Shown: piece by piece, positions 59,799 to 64,000 of the stretch
How the letters are laid out: the number at the start of each line of letters is the position of its first letter
Numbering within the stretch: the stretch's first letter is position 1
DNA from: Actinobacillus sp. GY-402
GTDB lineage: Bacteria; Pseudomonadota; Gammaproteobacteria; Enterobacterales; Pasteurellaceae
Assembly (NCBI RefSeq): GCF_014843355.1
Contig: NZ_CP062137.1
Coordinates: 806,001 to 870,000, forward strand
Reading direction: 5' to 3'
DNA length: 64,000 nucleotides
Notes under the pieces: model-generated
Databases searched by the model: none
The model's input: only the letters and a program-made list of their open reading frames with translations
Told to the model about the DNA's origin: nothing
Translations under genes and position numbers: made by a program

Positions 59799-60467
59799 TT
59801 ACACTTCGGCACGTACGCGCGGAAACAGAATATTATTTTCCAGATGCGTGTGTTCCATTAAATCGTCAATAAAGGTTGAAATACCGGCATAAAGCGCACG
59901 CCACGTGGCACAGGCGTCTGCCGGAGCCGTAACATTATTGGTTAAGGCTTTCAGCGTTTCCAGTTGATCGCCCGCTTCCGCGTGTTCCGCTTCCATCACG
60001 CGAATCGGCATGGTCGCCATAGCATAATTTCCTGCGCAAATCATTGGAAAAAGAATTTGTTCTTCCTTCATCATGTGTTGGCTTAAGTGATCGTAAAGCG
60101 CCTGTAATTCCGCCATGACGCCCGTCGGACAATCGTCGCGTTCCGCATGTACACGTTCTACGGTTTCGGCTAAGCGGATGAGTTCCGGTAATTGTGCGCG
60201 ATGGCGTTCATGAAAACGCGCCACGATAAAGCGGGTGAATTCATCGTAACTTGCTGTCGTCCAGTCTTTTTCCGGTGTTGCCGCGTTTTGTCGTAACTCG
60301 AGAAGTTTCGCTTCAATTTCAGCAAGATTCAGGTTTTTTTGTTGTACGGCGGCGGATAATTCTTCCGCACCGCCACAACAAAAGTCTAAATCATATTCGC
60401 GGAAAAGTTGGGTGGCGCCGGGAATGGCTACGGCGATTTCGCCTAATTTTTGATGTGCAAAAGACAT
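59799..60467 (-). CDS. ytfE: iron-sulfur cluster repair diiron protein YtfE (RIC)
   Basis: YtfE repairs iron-sulfur clusters damaged by nitric oxide or peroxide. It has 222 residues (E. coli 220): an N-terminal ScdA-type part with FCCGG (near residue 29) and a C-terminal hemerythrin-like four-helix bundle with repeated His/Glu ligands (FHERHRAQLPE, DHLSQHMMKEE, MEAEHAEAG, LMEHTHLENN). It faces the end of the PEBP gene with a terminator between. I could not recognise an NsrR site in 60468-60590. Confidence 0.95.
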   Translation of the reverse strand: MSFAHQKLGEIAVAIPGATQLFREYDLDFCCGGAEELSAAVQQKNLNLAEIEAKLLELRQNAATPEKDWTTASYDEFTRFIVARFHERHRAQLPELIRLAETVERVHAERDDCPTGVMAELQALYDHLSQHMMKEEQILFPMICAGNYAMATMPIRVMEAEHAEAGDQLETLKALTNNVTAPADACATWRALYAGISTFIDDLMEHTHLENNILFPRVRAEV

Positions 60468-60591
60468 GATAATTTCCTCAAATTTTATCGGGTTTTAAAT
60501 CTGATTAAAATAGTAAGGTATTGGGCAAAAATTGCAATCGTTTTTTATTACTCATTTCAGGGTAGTGATTTTCCAAGGTGAGCTGAAAAAT

Positions 60592-60618
60592 AAAAAATGC
60601 CGCGACGGTTCCGCGGCA
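60592..60618 (-). terminator. terminator after the PEBP-family gene
   Basis: On the minus strand TGCCGCG pairs with CGCGGCA around a seven-base loop and is followed by six T residues. Confidence 0.85.
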
Positions 60619-60639
60619 AAATGGAGAAAGAAAGCAAAA

Positions 60640-61137
60640 TTATACGTCATATGCGCCCATTACGACCGCCTGAGCTAAAATGTGCCCTTGCATAGCAAAA
60701 TGCAGATCATTGAAACGGAAACCTTGAGCTAAATCCAAATCCGTGTCTAACGCATAGACAATAATTTCATAACGGTGCAGACAATTAGGCGGCGCCATAC
60801 CGCCATAGGCGGAAGCTTCTTCAATGCTGAATCCGCCCAGTTTACTTGCCCAGGAATTGGCGCCTTGTATAAAATCCGTCGCCGTTTGGCTTTCATTTTC
60901 GCTGACGGAAGTACGGTGAAGATTGGCAATTAGCCAGTGAATCCAGACAAAACCGCTGGCGGTAATCGCATCTTTATCTTCCATAACGACAACGAAAGAT
61001 TTAGTGCCTTCCGGTGCATCGGTAATTTCAAACGGAACGGAATAACTCGGCATACCGTTCGGCGTGAATTGATTGCCGCGTTTGCCGTATTTATCTTCAA
61101 ATGCGCCTTTTACAATAGCTGAACTTGTTACTTTCAT
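60640..61137 (-). CDS. YbhB/YbcL-type Raf-kinase-inhibitor-like (PEBP) protein
   Basis: This 165-residue cytoplasmic protein of the phosphatidylethanolamine-binding family contains the conserved VVVMEDKDA and FVWIHWLIANL segments and the later YGGMAPPNCLHRYEI region. Bacterial members bind small phosphorylated or anionic ligands and their role is unclear. It is divergent from nrdR with a 99-base gap and ends at its own terminator. Confidence 0.9.
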   Translation of the reverse strand: MKVTSSAIVKGAFEDKYGKRGNQFTPNGMPSYSVPFEITDAPEGTKSFVVVMEDKDAITASGFVWIHWLIANLHRTSVSENESQTATDFIQGANSWASKLGGFSIEEASAYGGMAPPNCLHRYEIIVYALDTDLDLAQGFRFNDLHFAMQGHILAQAVVMGAYDV

Positions 61138-61236
61138 AGACTTTTCCTCATGTAAATTGCCGGATCAATCATATCGTAAATTCGCCGGATATTTGTTAAA
61201 CTAAGTCAAATTTTTCTCGTTTTTTAAGGAATTTTT

Positions 61237-61695
61237 ATGCATTGCCCATTTTGTTCGACGGAAGAAACAAAAGTGATTGACAGCCGGCTGGTGTCGGAAG
61301 GTTATCAGGTGCGCCGACGCCGCGAATGTACGAACTGCCATGAACGTTTCACCACCTTCGAAACTGCGGAATTAGTTATCCCGAAAATTGTGAAAACCGA
61401 TGGCTCGCGCGAGCCTTTCAATGAAGACAAATTGCGACACAGCATTCAGCAGGCGGTAGGCAAACGCCCGGTCAGCGAAGATGATGTGGAAAAGGCCGTC
61501 AGCCATATTATTCATCAATTGCAAACTACCGGTGAGCGAGAAGTGCCGAGTAAATTAGTGGGTAATTTGGTAATGGACGAATTAAAAAAACTGGATAAAG
61601 TTGCCTACATTCGCTTTGCCTCGGTTTATCTCAGTTTTGAAAATATTAATGAATTCACCAAAGAAATTGAGAAATTAAAGAAGAGTCAAAAATGA
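61237..61695 (+). CDS. nrdR: ribonucleotide reductase repressor NrdR
   Basis: NrdR senses ATP/dATP through an ATP-cone and represses ribonucleotide reductase genes. It has 152 residues: a zinc ribbon with Cys3, Cys6, Cys31 and Cys34, then an ATP-cone (about residues 49-139). Its likely target is the pair of NrdR boxes before nrdA at 8955-8995. ribD starts four bases before its stop (ATGA), so the two are translationally coupled, as in H. influenzae. Confidence 0.97.
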   Translation: MHCPFCSTEETKVIDSRLVSEGYQVRRRRECTNCHERFTTFETAELVIPKIVKTDGSREPFNEDKLRHSIQQAVGKRPVSEDDVEKAVSHIIHQLQTTGEREVPSKLVGNLVMDELKKLDKVAYIRFASVYLSFENINEFTKEIEKLKKSQK

Positions 61696-62819
61696 CAGCA
61701 TTTACCTGGCAAGATCAGACTTATATGCAGCTTGCCCTTGATTTAGCCCGCCAAGGACGCTTTACCGCCACACCCAATCCGGTCGTAGGATGTGTTTTAG
61801 TTAAAGACGATAAAATTGTAGGAAAAGGTTTTCATTTCCGCGCCGGCGAACCCCATGCTGAAGTGATGGCAATGCGAGATGCCGGCGAAAACGCCAAAGG
61901 CGCCACGGCTTATGTCACGTTAGAACCCTGTTCTCACTACGGGCGTACACCGCCTTGTGCGCAAGGGTTAATTCAGGCGGGCGTGACAAAAGTGATTGCC
62001 GCCATGCAGGATCCTAATCCGCAGGTGGCGGGCAAAGGTTTACAAATGTTGCGGAATGCCGGCATTGAAAGTGCGGTCGGATTATTGGAAGAAAAAGCCG
62101 AAAACATTAATCGGGGATTTTTGAAACGCATGCGGACGGGAAAACCGTTCGTACAGCTAAAACTGGCCATGAGCCTGGACGGGCGGACAGCCATGGCGAA
62201 CGGCGAAAGTAAATGGATTACCGGCGAAATCGCCCGTGCGGACGTACAGGAAGGGCGCGCGCAGGCGTCGGCGATTTTATCCACCGCCGAAACCGTGCTC
62301 GCCGATAATCCGCAGTTAAATGTGCGTTGGGAACAGTTGCCGCAAGAGGTTCAGGCGGAATATTCGCCGGCGGATTTACGTCAGCCGGTTAGAGTGATTT
62401 TAGATCGCCGACATCGGGTGCGGCCGGATCACCGGCTTTTTCAGATTGAATCGCCGGTTTGGTTGGTCAGTGAAAACGCGCGGGATATGTCGGCATTTCC
62501 GACATTTTGCGAACACATTCGATTAAAAACAACGGAAAATTCTCCCGCACTTTTTGCGCTTATGCAGGAATTAGGCCGCCGTCAGATCAATACGCTTTGG
62601 GTGGAAGCGGGGGCAACCCTGGCCGGCGCATTAATCGAACAAAATCTGGCGGATGAATTGATTATTTATATCGCACCGAAATTGCTCGGTGAGCAAGCTC
62701 GCGGGCTATGCAAACTGCCTCATGTGACCCGTCTTGCCGACGCACCACAATGGACGTTACAAAGTGCGGTCAAAATCGGCGAAGATTTAAAAACCGTTTA
62801 TACAAGGAAATCAGTATGA
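61692..62819 (+). CDS. ribD: bifunctional riboflavin deaminase/reductase RibD
   Basis: RibD carries out the second and third steps of riboflavin synthesis. It has 375 residues: an N-terminal zinc deaminase with HAEVMAM and [11 protein letters not shown], and a C-terminal reductase domain from about residue 150 with [12 protein letters not shown]. It overlaps both nrdR and degS by ATGA-type junctions. USS copies lie at 62070-62078 and 62762-62770. No FMN riboswitch is expected, as the gene is within an operon. Confidence 0.97.
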   Translation: MTAFTWQDQTYMQLALDLARQGRFTATPNPVVGCVLVKDDKIVGKGFHFRAGEPHAEVMAMRDAGENAKGATAYVTLEPCSHYGRTPPCAQGLIQAGVTKVIAAMQDPNPQVAGKGLQMLRNAGIESAVGLLEEKAENINRGFLKRMRTGKPFVQLKLAMSLDGRTAMANGESKWITGEIARADVQEGRAQASAILSTAETVLADNPQLNVRWEQLPQEVQAEYSPADLRQPVRVILDRRHRVRPDHRLFQIESPVWLVSENARDMSAFPTFCEHIRLKTTENSPALFALMQELGRRQINTLWVEAGATLAGALIEQNLADELIIYIAPKLLGEQARGLCKLPHVTRLADAPQWTLQSAVKIGEDLKTVYTRKSV

Positions 62820-63859
62820 TAAAAAAATTATTACAATCGGCTTTAATCGGCTTGGTTTGCGCCGGTTTAATTTTATTTGTTCTCCCCCGATTCACCGGCG
62901 GTTCGCCGATGCAATTAAACGGCGAAGTGGTGTCTTTCAAAGAGGCCGTGCGCATTGCCTCGCCCGCCGTGGTGAATGTGTATAACCAATCTTTCAGCAG
63001 CGAAGCCAATCTGGATGCCGGTGACGTCACCACCAATAACCTGGGTTCAGGCGTGATTATGTCGAAAGACGGTTATATTTTAACCAATAAACATGTGATT
63101 CAAAGTGCGGATCAAATTATCATCGCGTTGCAAGACGGACGCGCTTTTGAAGCGAATTTAATCGGAGCGGACAGTCTGACTGATTTGGCGGTGCTTAAAG
63201 TGCGGGCCGATGATTTAATGACTATTCCGCAAAATCCCGATCGGCCGGTCCATGTGGGAGATGTGGCGTTAGCCATCGGCAATCCTTATAACTTAGGGCA
63301 GAGCGTTTCACAGGGCATTATCAGCGCCACCGGACGTAACGCGATTGGCGAAACCGTCGGCCGTCAGAATTTTATCCAAACGGACGCTTCGATTAATCGC
63401 GGCAATTCCGGCGGCGCGCTGATTAACTCACTGGGTGAATTGGTGGGGATCAGCACGTTGAGTATCGGCAAAAATCCGAATGACATTGCGGAAGGCTTGA
63501 ATTTCGCCATTCCCATCAGTGTTGCCAATGATGTGATGCACAAAATCATCCGCGACGGCCGGGTCATTCGCGGTTATTTGGGCATCAGCACCAATATTCT
63601 TTACAGCAACGGACAAGAACGCGATTTCGGCAAAGGAATTTTAGTAGAAAATATTAAAGCCGGTTCACCGGCCGCCAAAGCAGGAATCCGCCCGGGCGAT
63701 TTAATTCTTAAATACGGTGATGCGGATATTGAATCGCCGGCGCAGATGATGGAGTTAATCAGTAACACCCGCCCGAATACAACGGTAAATCTTATTGTTT
63801 CCCGCTTGGATAAAATTCTTGAACTGCCTGTTGTTATTGAGGAATATCCCGAAAATTAA
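62816..63859 (+). CDS. degS: periplasmic serine protease DegS
   Basis: DegS cuts the anti-sigma factor RseA when outer-membrane proteins misfold, starting the sigma-E response. It has 347 residues (E. coli 355): one N-terminal membrane anchor (about residues 5-24), a trypsin-like domain with His (TNKHVIQ), Asp (DSLTDLAVL) and Ser (INRGNSGGAL), and one C-terminal PDZ domain. A single PDZ and the anchor distinguish it from DegP/DegQ. It begins inside the ribD stop (ATGA). The order nrdR-ribD-degS is as in H. influenzae. Confidence 0.95.
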   Translation: MIKKLLQSALIGLVCAGLILFVLPRFTGGSPMQLNGEVVSFKEAVRIASPAVVNVYNQSFSSEANLDAGDVTTNNLGSGVIMSKDGYILTNKHVIQSADQIIIALQDGRAFEANLIGADSLTDLAVLKVRADDLMTIPQNPDRPVHVGDVALAIGNPYNLGQSVSQGIISATGRNAIGETVGRQNFIQTDASINRGNSGGALINSLGELVGISTLSIGKNPNDIAEGLNFAIPISVANDVMHKIIRDGRVIRGYLGISTNILYSNGQERDFGKGILVENIKAGSPAAKAGIRPGDLILKYGDADIESPAQMMELISNTRPNTTVNLIVSRLDKILELPVVIEEYPEN

Positions 63860-63896
63860 TTCTTTTTATAAATAAATGACAGAATTTGAGATTGAT

Positions 63897-63927
63897 TTGA
63901 TACAGCGTTGAAAAAATGTGATAGAAT
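63897..63927 (+). promoter_or_regulatory. candidate promoter for tRNA-Lys
   Basis: TTGATA (63897-63902) and TAGAAT (63922-63927) are 19 bases apart, followed by the tRNA 28 bases later. The spacer is longer than ideal. Confidence 0.4.
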
Positions 63928-63955
63928 TCGTTCCACTGAAATTCAAGTCTCTCTT

Positions 63956-64000
63956 GGGTCGTTAGCTTAGTGGTAGAGCAGCGGACTCTTAATCCGTCGG
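63956..64000 (+). tRNA. tRNA-Lys(CTT), 5' 45 bases, cut by window end
   Basis: The acceptor strand GGGTCGT, D arm GCTTAGTGGTAGAGC and anticodon arm GCGGA-CTCTTAA-TCCGT are in tRNA register. The seven-base loop gives anticodon CTT, decoding AAG (Lys). The T arm and 3' acceptor lie beyond the window. E. coli and, to my knowledge, H. influenzae use only UUU for lysine, so this would be an extra isoacceptor. Confidence 0.85.

Noticed and set aside
60468-60590. NsrR or FNR site before ytfE
   Set aside because: No convincing palindrome of either type could be found by eye.

Overview
The window is a stretch of chromosome from a gammaproteobacterium of the family Pasteurellaceae. The clearest sign is the Haemophilus-type DNA uptake signal sequence (USS, core AAGTGCGGT or its complement). 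I count about 48 copies, roughly one per 1.3 kb, and many form inverted pairs that act as transcription terminators. Gene content and local order (htrB/hldE, rsmI-lpoA-yraN-diaA, nrdR-ribD-degS, infC without thrS, malQ-glgBXCAP, ygiW-qseBC) also fit this family. The dicarboxylate transporter and the complete glycogen operon would suit a rumen-type Pasteurellaceae such as Basfia/Mannheimia succiniciproducens or Actinobacillus succinogenes, but the species is not settled by what I can see. No prophage, insertion sequence, CRISPR array or rRNA is visible.

Layout. 1-2.9 kb: end of a LysE/RhtB-type exporter, dapB, and a DASS-family anion transporter. 2.9-8.9 kb, minus strand: class Ia ribonucleotide reductase (nrdA, nrdB, yfaE) with trpBA placed between nrdA and nrdB. 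A TrpR operator sits before trpB and paired NrdR boxes sit before nrdA. 9.2-19.2 kb: cra, rsmI, the PBP1A activator lpoA, yraN, diaA, rlmE-ftsH, yhbY, greA and dacB. 19.2-25.4 kb: a charged small lipoprotein, lysO, the OLD nuclease ybjD, dinB, epmC and a YdgA-family protein. 25.6-27.5 kb: infC-rpmI-rplT (infC probably starts at AUU) and cspD. 27.7-32.8 kb: nnrD, prmB, smrB, lpxL and hldE. 32.9-37.6 kb: a macA-macB-outer-membrane-factor efflux operon with a perfect QseB/PmrA-type box in its promoter. 37.8-40.9 kb: an amidase, glnS, a 48-residue lipoprotein gene and ycgN.

41-52.1 kb: the glycogen locus. It begins with a malQ pseudogene (large internal deletion plus frameshift), followed by glgB with an unusual 106-residue Lys/Ala-rich, histone-H1-like tail, then glgX, glgC (CRP-type promoter), glgA and glgP. 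52.2-55.2 kb: two esterases and an ATP-grasp ligase. This small cluster of unknown function is the best candidate here for an undescribed pathway. 55.3-59.7 kb: glyA, a DUF1294 protein, a ygiW-like protein and the qseBC two-component system. 59.8-64 kb: ytfE, a PEBP-family protein, nrdR-ribD-degS, and the first 45 bases of a tRNA-Lys(CTT) cut by the window edge.

Links within the window. NrdR (61.2 kb) should bind the paired boxes before nrdA (8.96 kb). The QseB-type regulator (57.7 kb) is a candidate regulator of its own ygiW promoter and of macAB (37.6 kb). Cra and CRP-type sites before cra and glgC tie sugar and glycogen metabolism to carbon status. All functional calls rest on sequence recognition without database searches.
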